This document shows, piece by piece, positions 1 through 8,254 of a stretch of DNA of 64,000 nt. The stretch covers positions 62,001 through 126,000 of the forward strand of contig SVIG01000005.1 in NCBI GenBank assembly GCA_015071005.1, written 5' to 3'. How positions within the stretch are numbered: the first letter of the stretch is position 1; the number at the start of each line of letters is the position of its first letter. Source of the DNA: Clostridiales bacterium. GTDB taxonomy: Bacteria > Bacillota > Clostridia > Christensenellales > Borkfalkiaceae. The notes under the pieces are model-generated. The model had not been told where the DNA came from and searched no databases. It saw nothing but the letters and a program-made list of their open reading frames with translations. The position numbers and the translations under genes are program-made.

Positions 1-651
1 CCAAGCCGGTAAGGTGCGGTTTTCCAAACCTTTATTCGCCGTGTTGATTTCCAAAATTTTATTCTTTTGAATAATCGCGTTCAAAATCTCATCAATTTCC
101 GTGCCAAACTCGCTTAAACGGAACTGTCTATCCTCAAACGGCGCGTACCGCGCGATATACCCAATATGCCCAACGATATCGTAAGGATAGGGCGCGTCCA
201 AGCTCTCGCGGATCAAGCGCAAATACGCTTTATAGACTTCTTCCTTCGTGCCCGTAAATTGGAAATACGCAAAATCCTTTCCTTCCGCGCCGTGCACGCT
301 GTTGATAATGTAATCGGGGCGGTATTTTTCGTAAATCATCGCATACCTGCCCTGTACGTCCGCATTTTTTGAGAACCCAAATTCCGCGCCGACGCAAACG
401 TTCATTACTCCTTGATAATCTTCCTGCAAGTGTCGCGCACCGTGGAAATATTCTTCGGGATTCGCGTCTCTAAAATACTCCTGTTCTTCCTTCGTCATTA
501 AGGAAAAATCATAATCATAGTTAAAATGCTCGCTTACGCCGTAAAAGCCAACGCCCAATTTTTGCGCTTGCTCAAGCATTTCCGCGAGCGTGTTTTTTCC
601 GTCGTGCGAATATTTCGAATGCGTATGCATATCTATGATAAATTTCTTCAT
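1..651 (-). CDS. PHP-family (histidinol-phosphatase-like) phosphoesterase, 3' end cut by window edge
   Basis: Reading the minus strand from an ATG at 651 gives 217 residues before the window ends, with no stop. The N-terminus carries the PHP metal-binding signature HTHSKYSHDG (residues 9-18), followed by VSEHFNY and GAEFGF, which is the arrangement of HisJ/HisK-type histidinol phosphatases and related PHP phosphoesterases. Family members hydrolyse phosphate monoesters in the cytoplasm using a cluster of metal ions. A good ribosome site (AAGAAGGTGAG) and a SigA-like promoter lie just upstream. No his gene is visible nearby, so the substrate is not settled: histidinol phosphate is one option, a general PHP phosphatase another. 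The C-terminal metal ligands are outside the window. Confidence 0.8.
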   Translation of the reverse strand, partial: MKKFIIDMHTHSKYSHDGKNTLAEMLEQAQKLGVGFYGVSEHFNYDYDFSLMTKEEQEYFRDANPEEYFHGARHLQEDYQGVMNVCVGAEFGFSKNADVQGRYAMIYEKYRPDYIINSVHGAEGKDFAYFQFTGTKEEVYKAYLRLIRESLDAPYPYDIVGHIGYIARYAPFEDRQFRLSEFGTEIDEILNAIIQKNKILEINTANKGLENRTLPAW

Positions 652-671
652 AATACTCACCTTCTTGTTGT

Positions 672-700
672 ATTATACCACACCGCGCCGCGTTTTTCAA
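672..700 (-). promoter_or_regulatory. SigA-type promoter of the PHP phosphatase gene
   Basis: On the minus strand TTGAAA (700-695) and TATAAT (677-672) are separated by 17 bases. The start codon lies 20 bases downstream, behind a strong ribosome site. Confidence 0.75.
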
Positions 701-804
701 GCAACCGACCATACAAATTTTCCCACTTTTCCATATTTTAGAAAAAATCTGCCTTTTCGTCTATACTTTTGCCCTTTCTTGCCAATACTCCCAATTTCTC
801 TCTA

Positions 805-834
805 TTGACCTTGCGCCCCTTTCACCGATATAAT
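805..834 (+). promoter_or_regulatory. SigA-type promoter of the NlpC/P60 lipoprotein gene
   Basis: TTGACC (805-810) and TATAAT (829-834) with an 18-base spacer precede the ATG at 887. A GGAG ribosome site lies about ten bases before the start. Confidence 0.7.
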
Positions 835-886
835 AAACTCGCACTTTTTTAGACTGCGCAATAAACAATATCGGAGATTTTTAATT

Positions 887-1756
887 ATGAAAATACGAGC
901 TTTGGCAGCGCTCGCGCTTGCCTTTTCCTTCTTTCCACTCTTTGCTTGCGGAAGAAAAAACTCTTCCCACGCCTCAAGCGATACTCCACCGACCATAGAC
1001 TCCCCAATCGATAGCGAAACTACGGAATCCGCGCCCGACTCGTCCACGAGCGAAAACGATTCTTCCGTTTCCACACCCAATCCCCCTACGCCGCCCGAAA
1101 CGCCGAGCAAGCCCATTCCAAAGACGGCAAGCTACGTGCGCTGCGTAGCGGACAGCGTGAATATTCGCTCGGGGGCAGGTACGGATTTCTCCGCGCTTGG
1201 AAGCGCGGAGAAGGGCACCGTGTACGCGGTGATTGAAAAAACGGGGAATTGGTACAAGACCTATTACCGAGGTAAAACCGCCTATATCTACGCTTCCTAT
1301 TTTTCCGCTTTTACCTTACAAAAAAGCACGGATACCGACGTCGAAGACGTCATTACAGAGGGCTACAAGCTCATCGGCACTCCTTACGTATACGGCGCGA
1401 TCCGTTTCCACGACGGTAAGGGTAAACTTTTGAAGGGCTTTTCCACAAGCAAATTCGATTGTTCCTCTCTTATGCAGTACATCTTCTACAAAGGCGCAGG
1501 CGAGCTATTGCAAGTGAACACGCGCACCCAAGTAACACAAGGAAAATTTGTTCCAAAGTCCGAGTTAAAACGAGGCGACTGTATTTATTTTACGAACGCC
1601 GAGCGAGAGCATAAAACGGGCGTCGAGCGGATCGGTCACGTCGCGCTGTATCTTGGCAACGACTATATTCTACATACCGCGTCCGACTACGCGCGTATAG
1701 AAAAAATGACCGCCAAACGCTGGTCGTATTACGTCGAAGCGCGGCGGTTTATTTAA
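887..1756 (+). CDS. SH3-NlpC/P60 cell-wall hydrolase lipoprotein
   Basis: 289 residues. A lipoprotein signal peptide ends at lipobox LFAC (Cys21), so the mature protein should be anchored outside the membrane. A Ser/Pro/Thr-rich linker (about 25-80) leads to a bacterial SH3 domain (about 82-140, with the typical VNIRSGAGTDF stretch), followed by an NlpC/P60 domain. The catalytic residues are visible: Cys192 in DCSS, His251 in GHVALYLG and probably His263 as the third polar residue. Family members cut gamma-D-Glu-diamino acid or related bonds in peptidoglycan stem peptides. The 3' end overlaps the convergent comF gene by 8 bases. The function is well supported; the exact bond cleaved is not visible. 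Confidence 0.9.
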   Translation: MKIRALAALALAFSFFPLFACGRKNSSHASSDTPPTIDSPIDSETTESAPDSSTSENDSSVSTPNPPTPPETPSKPIPKTASYVRCVADSVNIRSGAGTDFSALGSAEKGTVYAVIEKTGNWYKTYYRGKTAYIYASYFSAFTLQKSTDTDVEDVITEGYKLIGTPYVYGAIRFHDGKGKLLKGFSTSKFDCSSLMQYIFYKGAGELLQVNTRTQVTQGKFVPKSELKRGDCIYFTNAEREHKTGVERIGHVALYLGNDYILHTASDYARIEKMTAKRWSYYVEARRFI

Positions 1757-2552
1757 GTAAAAAGTTGTCTATCCACGTGTTTTCGTGCACCTTTTCCGCT
1801 AGCGAGCAAGCGGTGATAAAAAGCACCCGTTTCGCACCTGCTTTAAGGAGTTTTTCCGCGCAAGCATTACCCGTCGCGCTCGTCGTCATAATATCGTCAA
1901 TGAGCAGCACCGTTCTATCCTTGCAAAGCTTTTTCTCTTGTACGCGATAGGCTTCTTGCGCGTTTTTTCTACGTGTGTTTTTGTCTAGGTCCTTTTGCGA
2001 GAGCGTTTCCACACGCTTATAAAGCATATTTTCGCAAAGCTCTGTTTCTATACCCTTTGCTTTCAACCTCTCGCAAAAAGCTTCCGCTAACCGCTGCGCT
2101 TGATTATAGCCCCGCTCTCTCTTTCGCGTTTCGCTCATCGGTACAAACGCCACGAGCGGCGTTTCCGACTCGAAATCAAACGCGTTCTTCTTGAAAAATC
2201 CGTCCGCCATACACTCGCCAAAATACCGCGCAAGCCAAGGCTGACCGTTCTTCATGCGGTTGATAAGCGATGCCGTTTCTTGATGATAGACAAACGGCGA
2301 ATAGCCTATCTCAAAAGCAGGCGCATGTGATTTGCATTCCAAGCAAACCCCATCGCTCACCGTTTTTCTGCCGCATTTTGGACAAGTCTTTGCTCGGTTT
2401 TTCGGCAATAGCTTTTCACATTCCTCGCAAAGCCGCGAATTTGGATAAGTGAAAATTTCCTTGCCGCAACGATCGCAGGTATAGCCGCGCGTTTCCGAAT
2501 GCGTTCTAATCCAACGAAAAAATCTTTTTCCAAAACAAGCAATTCTACCCAT
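1749..2552 (-). CDS. comF: ComF family protein (phosphoribosyltransferase fold)
   Basis: 267 residues from ATG 2552. The N-terminus holds cysteine pairs typical of the ComF zinc finger (CDRCGKE, CEEC, CPKCG, CLEC). The C-terminal half is a type I phosphoribosyltransferase fold with the PRPP-binding motif VLLIDDIMTTSAT and the RERGYNQA segment. In competent Firmicutes ComF helps move single-stranded DNA inside the cell with the ComFA helicase. No comFA is next to it here, as in many Clostridia. An upstream start at 2585 is open, but it would put the first codons inside a perfect 12-bp inverted repeat (2569-2611), so the inner start behind GAGAG is preferred. Confidence 0.85.
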   Translation of the reverse strand: MGRIACFGKRFFRWIRTHSETRGYTCDRCGKEIFTYPNSRLCEECEKLLPKNRAKTCPKCGRKTVSDGVCLECKSHAPAFEIGYSPFVYHQETASLINRMKNGQPWLARYFGECMADGFFKKNAFDFESETPLVAFVPMSETRKRERGYNQAQRLAEAFCERLKAKGIETELCENMLYKRVETLSQKDLDKNTRRKNAQEAYRVQEKKLCKDRTVLLIDDIMTTSATGNACAEKLLKAGAKRVLFITACSLAEKVHENTWIDNFLLK

Positions 2553-2568
2553 TTTTTCTCTCGTAAAT

Positions 2569-2611
2569 AAACGGGCATACGGCATTTCAACGCATACCTG
2601 TATGCCCGTTT
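2569..2611. repeat. Perfect 12-bp inverted repeat between DUF368 gene and comF
   Basis: Arms AAACGGGCATAC and GTATGCCCGTTT flank a 19-base loop containing GCATACCTG, a variant of the recurrent GCAGGTATGC motif. It can fold in either RNA strand. There is no strong T-run, so it may be a processing or attenuation hairpin rather than a clean terminator. Confidence 0.6.
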
Positions 2612-2619
2612 CTCAATTT

Positions 2620-3600
2620 TTATTGATTTTCAAGCGTTTCTTTTTCTTCCTGCGCCGCCTTTTTCCGTTCATAGCGAACGAGCAAATACGCAATCACAAT
2701 TCCGACCGCAAGCAACGCTACGCCCAAACCAAAATCGAGCCATTCCACGCCCGATTTCCACGATAAATAAGTTTCCATAATATCGCCGTTGCAGAACATC
2801 GAAAGAATCGAACCAAGCGAAAGCCCCACAATCATCGAGTACGCCGTGTGGCGCGCTCTCCCAAAAATATGCGTCAAAAGCTTGGAGAAGGTTAAAAGCC
2901 CCACAAGGAAACCAAGCGCAAAACCGCCGTAAATCAAGAATACGCTGGGATTCAATTCCCAATAGGTCATGCTGATACTTTCAATTAAACTACCAAACCA
3001 ACCCACAGCCATCAAGAACGCGCTCGCACTCAAACCGGGCACGATTTGCGTGACGCCTACGACGTAGCCGATTACAAGCGCCAAAACAACATGCCACCAT
3101 TCCACGTCTGCAAATTTATCCGCACTCACGATATCCTTACCGTAGTCTTTGGCAACGGTAACCGCCGAAAAACAACCAAGCCCCACGGGAATCAACAAGC
3201 CCAAAATGAACAACGCGACACGTTTTGCGTTCATTTTCGCGCCCTTGATTTCATCCTTCACAGCAGGGAACGCGCCGATCATCAGCCCTGCGAATAGGCA
3301 AACGACGGCGAACGGTATCAGCTCTAACAGCTTTTTCACGCTGATAAATCCAAGCAGTATCCCCACGAGCATACCGAGCACAATCGGCAAAAGAAATACA
3401 AAACATTGTTTGAATTTTTTGAACAAATTCCCAAGCGCGTACAAGAATTGATCGTAAAGCTTGAAAATAATCGCGACGGTCGAGCCGCTAATCCCGGGCA
3501 CGATCACCGCCAAACCGACGAAAAAGCCGAGTAGCGCACTCTTGCTCCACGTCTTTTTGTTATATTTAATTAAGGCGATTTCAAGAGAGTCTTTTTGCAT
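2620..3600 (-). CDS. DUF368 membrane protein (PopT-type undecaprenyl-phosphate translocase family)
   Basis: 326 residues, highly hydrophobic, with about eight or nine membrane segments. The N-terminal motif GLAVIVPGISGSTVAIIFKLYD is the hallmark of DUF368 (described here as two pieces, GLAVIVPGISG then STVAIIFKLYD), and a second copy-like segment VTQIVPGLSASAFLMAVG appears near residue 195, reflecting the internal repeat of the family. DUF368 proteins (PopT) have been reported to recycle undecaprenyl phosphate across the membrane for cell-wall synthesis. The gene starts 3 bases after the vanZ stop, so the two are probably co-transcribed. Family assignment is firm; transport activity is inferred. 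Confidence 0.85.
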   Translation of the reverse strand: MQKDSLEIALIKYNKKTWSKSALLGFFVGLAVIVPGISGSTVAIIFKLYDQFLYALGNLFKKFKQCFVFLLPIVLGMLVGILLGFISVKKLLELIPFAVVCLFAGLMIGAFPAVKDEIKGAKMNAKRVALFILGLLIPVGLGCFSAVTVAKDYGKDIVSADKFADVEWWHVVLALVIGYVVGVTQIVPGLSASAFLMAVGWFGSLIESISMTYWELNPSVFLIYGGFALGFLVGLLTFSKLLTHIFGRARHTAYSMIVGLSLGSILSMFCNGDIMETYLSWKSGVEWLDFGLGVALLAVGIVIAYLLVRYERKKAAQEEKETLENQ

Positions 3601-3603
3601 CGT

Positions 3604-4224
3604 CTACTCCTTATAATACATACCAAAACGGGGATACCCCGCAGGTTTTTTCAAGTTTTTCTTTCTTTTTGGTGCTTTCGCAAGCGGGATTTCCACACCC
3701 TCTTCTTCGCGCTCTTGACGAATCGTTTTTCGCAAGCCCAACAAAATCAAGCCAGTCACAAGAACGGCAAACAGCGCACCGCATACGCCGCCGAGCGTAT
3801 TCACGCCGATATCCTTAAACTCTGCCGCCCGCGCCTGCACGAAAGTTTGTAAGCTCTCGTCGATGGCAGGGACAATCAAAATCATTAACAATGGGAAAAT
3901 CAAATACCGTTTTTTTAAGGAGTAGGAAAAGGTACACCACGTCATCGCCGCGCCAAGCGCCGCGAATTCCAAAAAGTGCGCGATAATTCGCACCCAACCA
4001 TGCAAATGCTCGTACGCAGGCCCCGTCGCCGTAGCAATCGCGGAATCAGGCGCGACCCAACCGGCTACCGTTTGCACCGCATTTACGACCGTCGTACTTT
4101 GTCGGCTTGATTGCTCTCCCGTTTTTAGGGAATTACCAAATATAAATGTAAGCAAAGCGACGCACACAATCGGAAGGAGTATCCGAAGCGCTGCGCGCCA
4201 TTTTTTTCGAGTGGATTTTTTCAT
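3604..4224 (-). CDS. VanZ-family membrane protein
   Basis: 206 residues from ATG 4224. A basic N-terminus (KKSTRKKWR) precedes several membrane helices. The VanZ pattern is visible: SxKTGEQSSRQS near the first helix, HFLEFAALG, then DESLQTFVQARAAEFKDIGV and NTLGGVCG, with the conserved acidic, Gln/Arg and Asn-Gly positions. VanZ proteins are linked to teicoplanin resistance and cell-envelope lipid handling, but the biochemical role is not established. The ATG begins only 6 bases after a perfect TATAAT, so transcripts should be essentially leaderless. An upstream TTG at 4242 lies across the promoter and is unlikely. It pairs with the DUF368 gene in a probable envelope operon. Confidence 0.8.
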   Translation of the reverse strand: MKKSTRKKWRAALRILLPIVCVALLTFIFGNSLKTGEQSSRQSTTVVNAVQTVAGWVAPDSAIATATGPAYEHLHGWVRIIAHFLEFAALGAAMTWCTFSYSLKKRYLIFPLLMILIVPAIDESLQTFVQARAAEFKDIGVNTLGGVCGALFAVLVTGLILLGLRKTIRQEREEEGVEIPLAKAPKRKKNLKKPAGYPRFGMYYKE

Positions 4225-4230
4225 ATTTCT

Positions 4231-4259
4231 ATTATACGCCAAAAATGGGCACAGGTCAA
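4231..4259 (-). promoter_or_regulatory. SigA-type promoter giving a near-leaderless vanZ transcript
   Basis: TTGACC (4259-4254), 17-base spacer, TATAAT (4236-4231). The start codon of vanZ begins 6 bases further on, about where transcription should start. Confidence 0.7.
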
Positions 4260-4413
4260 CGTTTTCAAGAAGATTTTTAGCATTTTAACCTAGTTTTTTT
4301 CCACATTTTAACCCATATTTCGAGAAAAAAAGACTTATTTTTACGCGTGAAATGATGTATAATTCCATCAAAATTATTGGCGCGTCTAAGCATAGACGAC
4401 AAAAAGGCAAGCT

Positions 4414-5433
4414 ATGAATTATGTCAAAAAAATGTGCATTTTACGGCAGATAAAGCAAGGCTTTTCAGGGGACGGCAAACCTCTTTCCGGCTTAATCAAA
4501 ATCGAGCAGTACGGTAAAAATCTCGCCGTGGAAATTTCCATTATCAATTTCGCCCCTCTTGCATTTGGAGAGTATTATTGCCTGCTTTCAGACGGAAAAG
4601 GAAAAACGGAAATGCTCGCTCTTCGCGGCAAAAGCATTTTCAACATTCTTTCCGACGTCGATATTTCAGGCGGTTTTTGCGGCATCATTTGTCACGTCAA
4701 AAACGAAGTGACGCCGATCGCTTACGGCATCAACGGCAACGGCGTTTACGATTGGCGAGCGATTCTCAACGCGACCCTGCCCCCCGTCTTTCCCCATTTT
4801 TCGGCAGATAAAACGGCAACGACGGAGATCGCCGAAGCCGCCGCCCTCACCCCAACTGAGCCACCGAAAAACGCCCCCGCCAAGCCGATTGAAACAACCA
4901 AAACTCCCTATGACGATGAAGAGGTGGCGACGGAAAATTATTATAAGGAGCAAGAAAATGAACGCGAGCAGTTTTCACAAACTCAAATCCATGCACGTAC
5001 TAAAAGCGCAAATCAAGAGCAAGACGAGGAAGAAAGGACAGCTCTTGCGGAAAATGTCGATGCTGAAAGCGTACTCCACCCGATTGCGACCGATCCCGAC
5101 GGGTATTATTTGTCCGTAAAAGCGGAAATTGACGAGCTTTTTGCTAAATATCCGCGCGACGACACTCTTTGCGGCGCGTTTTCATGTAGCGAATGGGTAC
5201 GCGTACAGGGCGAAAAGGCTTCGCCGCAGTATCTTGTAGGCGTACTATACGACGACGGGAAAGCAAAATATATTTGCTACGCCCTCGCCGCAAAAGACAA
5301 GGACAATCCTCCTGAAGAAATCCGTGACGTTTGCTCGTTCGTCCCCACGAGCATTTATAGCGACACGCAGGGCTTTTTCGTCATTTTTCAAAGCGCGACA
5401 AGCGGCGTTTGCGTAAAACCGAATCAAGTATAA
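4414..5433 (+). CDS. Hypothetical protein with two conserved-looking domains and an acidic linker
   Basis: 339 residues, no signal peptide and no membrane segment. An N-terminal beta-rich domain (about 1-125, cysteine-containing, MNYVKKMCILRQI onward) is followed by a Thr/Pro/Glu-rich linker (about 135-215) and a C-terminal domain (about 225-339) beginning GYYLSVKAEIDELFAKYP and continuing with SEWVRVQ, QYLVGVLYDDGKAKYICYA and FVIFQSA. I associate the C-terminal layout with uncharacterised clostridial proteins, but this is memory rather than a search. A TATAAT lies about 50 bases upstream. The low-complexity middle suggests two independently folding units. Function unknown. Confidence 0.7.
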   Translation: MNYVKKMCILRQIKQGFSGDGKPLSGLIKIEQYGKNLAVEISIINFAPLAFGEYYCLLSDGKGKTEMLALRGKSIFNILSDVDISGGFCGIICHVKNEVTPIAYGINGNGVYDWRAILNATLPPVFPHFSADKTATTEIAEAAALTPTEPPKNAPAKPIETTKTPYDDEEVATENYYKEQENEREQFSQTQIHARTKSANQEQDEEERTALAENVDAESVLHPIATDPDGYYLSVKAEIDELFAKYPRDDTLCGAFSCSEWVRVQGEKASPQYLVGVLYDDGKAKYICYALAAKDKDNPPEEIRDVCSFVPTSIYSDTQGFFVIFQSATSGVCVKPNQV

Positions 5434-5451
5434 TTTTTTTGTGTAAAACAC

Positions 5452-5480
5452 TTGACTTTTATCGTTTGCAAGCGTATACT
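5452..5480 (+). promoter_or_regulatory. SigA-type promoter of the ECF S-component gene
   Basis: TTGACT (5452-5457), 17-base spacer, TATACT (5475-5480). The ATG at 5518 follows a short leader with GAGAG. No riboswitch fold was recognised in this leader. Confidence 0.75.
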
Positions 5481-5517
5481 TTTTCTTAATCAAAATCTAA
5501 ATATTTCGAGAGAGTAT

Positions 5518-6075
5518 ATGAAACAAGCTTGTACGCTTTATGCCTATTCACAATCCAAAAAATTGGCGTTTACCGCGCTATTTTCCGCGCTTTGCTGCAT
5601 TGGAACGGTTATTATCGCCATTCCGCTGCCTAACGGCTATTTTACCGTCGGCGACGTTTTTGTCCTTTTATCCGGCTGGCTATTAGGCCCTTGCTACGGT
5701 AGCATTGCCGCAGCCGTTGGAAGCGCTCTTGCCGACGTAGTGAGCGGCTATGCTATTTACGCGCCTGTAACCGCTTTAATCAAGGGCGGAAGCGCACTCA
5801 TCGCGTACATGCTTTGTCGCTTTTTCAAAATATTGATTAAAAAAGAACGTTACGACCTATTCCCTCGTCTGTTTTCCGCGTTGTTTGCGGAAGGATTTAT
5901 GGCGCTTGGGTACTTACTTTTTGAAACGCTTTTATACGGTTGGGGCGGCGCGCTACTTTCTTTAACGGGCAACCTTTTACAAGGCGGCTGCTGTTTAGGA
6001 ATCGCAACGGCGATCTTCTCTGCCTTGTATCTTTCCCAAACCACCAAAAAATTCTTATCTGATTTTCGTAAATAA
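5518..6075 (+). CDS. ECF transporter S component (riboflavin-transporter-like family)
   Basis: 185 residues with about five or six membrane helices. The stretch PLPNGYFTVGDVFVLLSGWL, then GPCYGSIAAAVGSALADVVSG and APVTALIKGGSALIAY, matches the ECF_ribofla_trS type of substrate-binding S component (quoted in pieces). Such proteins capture a vitamin or related molecule and work with a shared EcfA1-EcfA2-EcfT module encoded elsewhere. The substrate cannot be read from the sequence, and no cofactor-biosynthesis gene is beside it. The start at 5518 fits the promoter at 5452-5480; an upstream in-frame start at 5452 would overlap the promoter. Confidence 0.8.
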   Translation: MKQACTLYAYSQSKKLAFTALFSALCCIGTVIIAIPLPNGYFTVGDVFVLLSGWLLGPCYGSIAAAVGSALADVVSGYAIYAPVTALIKGGSALIAYMLCRFFKILIKKERYDLFPRLFSALFAEGFMALGYLLFETLLYGWGGALLSLTGNLLQGGCCLGIATAIFSALYLSQTTKKFLSDFRK

Positions 6076-6139
6076 TATATAATAAATGTTTTGCTTAAAA
6101 CTAAAACTATTTACCGCCAGCATAGTTAGCGGATTTTGA

Positions 6140-6172
6140 AAGGGAGTTGCCTATTTGCAACTCCCTTTTTCC
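6140..6172 (+). terminator. Intrinsic terminator after the ECF S component
   Basis: AAGGGAGTTGC pairs with GCAACTCCCTT around a short loop and is followed by a T-run. Confidence 0.85.
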
Positions 6173-6180
6173 TTACGGAA

Positions 6181-6212
6181 AAGGCGCGCCCGTAAAAACG
6201 GAGCGCGCCTTC
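6181..6212 (-). terminator. Intrinsic terminator of the HtrA-like gene
   Basis: On the minus strand AAGGCGCGC pairs with GCGCGCCTT around CCGTTTTTACGG and is followed by TTCC. It lies about 60 bases after the stop of the protease gene. Confidence 0.7.
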
Positions 6213-6273
6213 CCACAAAAAAACATAAAAGAGAAGTTTGGATGGGCTAATTTATTCTTCCTTGAAAGAGCTC

Positions 6274-7719
6274 TTATTGATAGGTAGTAAAATACGATTC
6301 TTCATCGTAAAGCAGTTCTACCGTAATTTCCGACCCGTCACGAATCATACCAAGAGTCACTTTATCCCCCATTCTCACGGTAAGGAGTATATCGCTAATA
6401 TAATATTGGCGGGTAATTTCAATTTGCTCGCCGTCGTTAATGGAAATCCAACGGAAAATATCCCGCATTTTGAGTTTTCCATACGACGCCGTACCTAACT
6501 GCCCCGACTGCGTGATAACAATCGTTTCACAAATCGACAGTTTTCCATTTTCGTCCAACGCCACGCTGATATCTTCCGTTAAAAGATTGATACCGAGCAT
6601 CGCGCGCTCGACTACGCCATCGTTATCTTGGATATTCTCGCAAAGATATTTCACAAGCGTGATAGGCAAAGCGTAGCCCATATTATCCGTTTCATCCTCG
6701 ACGTTTTTCGCGTTGGTGATTCCAATCAGTTCCCCCATCGCGTTAAAAAGTCCGCCGCCCGAATTGCCGTGGTTGATCGCCGCGTCCGTTCTAATTACGC
6801 GGTAGCTAACCGCTTTTGTCGGGTTATTGAGCGCGCCCATTTGTATGGTTTCCGATTCCACCGAGATAATCCCCGACGTCGCGGAAATCCCTTCGCCGTT
6901 CGCGTTCCCGATGGCAAACACCTTTTCCCCGACCGTGACTTCGTTGGAATTGCCAAGCTTCGCTTCGGTCACCGCGCTTTCTTTCAAATAGTCGCTGCCC
7001 GAAACTTCCAAAATCGCCACGTCGTAGTCCATCGCACCGCCGACAAACCGCGCGCGAATCCCGTCGCCGCCAAAATCGCCTTGGTCCTTTTCGTTCTTAA
7101 AACCGTCCTTGTTAACGTCAGTCAAATTCCCCTTTGCGTCCGCACCCGTAGTAAAATAGTTGCGCGCGCCGTAAGGGTAGAGATAGATACAATCGGAAAT
7201 ACCGTCTTTCGTATCCGAATCATCGTTGTATAAGACGTGATAGTTGGTGACAATCAGCGCGTTACCGTTCTTTTTGTCGAGATCGATCACCACGCCGCTG
7301 CCCATAGAGCCGCTTGCGTTCAGCGTTGTTTTCGTGCCGCCGAGTATAGACGAGGACGTAGACGTTTCAATAAACGCGCAACAAACGCTCACAACGGACG
7401 AAATGTTATTTGCAATGATTTCCGTATCGTTGTTCTCGGTGATATCAAGAGAAAAATATTCCTTGATAAAGTCGCTCATGCTGCCCGCAAAGCCGTCCGC
7501 TTTCGCCGCTTCATAGAGGTCTTGGACGTCGATTTTTTCCGCGTCCTTACCATCCGAGCCTTCAAGACTTGCAAGCCATTCCTTTTCCGTACCCTCAAAT
7601 CCGTTCTTTACGGCGATATCGTAGGCGGAAATCACTTTTTCTTCCTTACAGCCGACAAGCCCCAGCGCCGCTACCACGGCCAAACACGTTGCAGCAATTT
7701 TTTTGATAAGCTTTTTCAT
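6274..7719 (-). CDS. HtrA/DegP-like trypsin-fold serine protease, lipoprotein
   Basis: 481 residues. A lipoprotein signal ends at LVGC (Cys24). Residues about 30-75 form a spacer with a short GSDGKDG-like patch. The chymotrypsin-type protease domain spans about 95-360, with the full triad visible: His161 in TNYHVL, Asp233 in DYDVAIL, Ser320 in HGNSGGG. The C-terminal 100 residues look like a single PDZ domain. HtrA proteases degrade or refold damaged extracytoplasmic proteins. Most Firmicute HtrAs are anchored by a membrane helix, so lipid anchoring here is a modest variation. An Asp/Gly/Lys-rich insertion (about 190-220, DVNKDGFKNEKD) resembles a calcium-binding loop. It is transcribed alone with a terminator at 6181-6212. 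Confidence 0.92.
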   Translation of the reverse strand: MKKLIKKIAATCLAVVAALGLVGCKEEKVISAYDIAVKNGFEGTEKEWLASLEGSDGKDAEKIDVQDLYEAAKADGFAGSMSDFIKEYFSLDITENNDTEIIANNISSVVSVCCAFIETSTSSSILGGTKTTLNASGSMGSGVVIDLDKKNGNALIVTNYHVLYNDDSDTKDGISDCIYLYPYGARNYFTTGADAKGNLTDVNKDGFKNEKDQGDFGGDGIRARFVGGAMDYDVAILEVSGSDYLKESAVTEAKLGNSNEVTVGEKVFAIGNANGEGISATSGIISVESETIQMGALNNPTKAVSYRVIRTDAAINHGNSGGGLFNAMGELIGITNAKNVEDETDNMGYALPITLVKYLCENIQDNDGVVERAMLGINLLTEDISVALDENGKLSICETIVITQSGQLGTASYGKLKMRDIFRWISINDGEQIEITRQYYISDILLTVRMGDKVTLGMIRDGSEITVELLYDEESYFTTYQ

Positions 7720-7802
7720 ATCTTTCCTTTACCGTTTGGTATACCTATTATACCGCATTTTTTCGTTGATTATTTTATGGTTTTTTGAAAATTTTGTGAT
7801 AA

Positions 7803-8006
7803 GGCTGAGCCTTAACCCAGTTTTAGTGTCTTTCCGTTCGTGTTTTTAGCTTACCCGTTTCTCTTTGGGCAACCATTTACAAACAAGCTTTTAATTTGGC
7901 TGAGCCTTAACCCAGTTTTAGTATCTTTCCGTTCGTGTTTTTAGCTTACCCGTTTCTCTTTGGGCGACCATTTTCAAACAAGCTTTTAATTGGGCTGAGC
8001 CTTAAG
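7803..8006. repeat. 95-bp tandem repeat, two copies plus a partial third
   Basis: Copies begin at 7803, 7898 and 7993, each with GGCTGAGCC, a small hairpin of AAGGC-TGA-GCCTT type. The first two continue with TTAACCCAGTTTTAG and differ at only a few positions. The third is cut off after about 14 bases, where the hairpin array begins. No open frame or promoter was recognised. The CCTTAACCC core also occurs in the 198-bp repeat at 22.9-23.4 kb. Confidence 0.85.
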
Positions 8007-8010
8007 AGTG

Positions 8011-8242
8011 CATTGCCGACGAAGTCGGCGTGAATTGCCTCTGACGGTGCGTGAATTGAGAGCCGTTGGTTCTCGTGAATTGAATTGCTTTCAACGAAAG
8101 CAATTCGTTACTGAAATATATAAAACATTCCGCAACGCATTGCGTAGAAATGCAATTCACGAACGCAAAGCGTTCAATTCACTGAGCGAAGCGAAAATTC
8201 ACGCGTTGCACAGCAACGCAATTCACGACGGCAAACGCCGTC
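8011..8242. repeat. Hairpin array 1 (behind the yfbR-like gene)
   Basis: About eight short hairpins with mostly 3-base loops follow each other, separated by GTGAATTG or CAATTCAC. Examples are GCCGAC-GAA-GTCGGC, GAACGC-AAA-GCGTTC, GCGTTGC-ACA-GCAACGC and GACGGC-AAA-CGCCGTC. The centre is AT-rich (GAAATATATAAAACATTCCG) next to a long hairpin around GAATTGCTTTC. It is the reverse complement in layout of the arrays at 41942 and 44677, and it ends 12 bases before the stop codon of the minus-strand gene at 8255. Confidence 0.85.
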
Positions 8243-8254
8243 CATCCCCGCCCA

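Noticed and set aside
2552-2585. comF start at 2585
   Set aside because: It would place the first eleven codons within a perfect inverted repeat; the start at 2552 is more plausible, though not certain.
8011-8242. Possible CRISPR array (regular short repeats)
   Set aside because: Repeats are only 7-8 bases, the intervening units are palindromes rather than unique spacers, and no cas gene is near.
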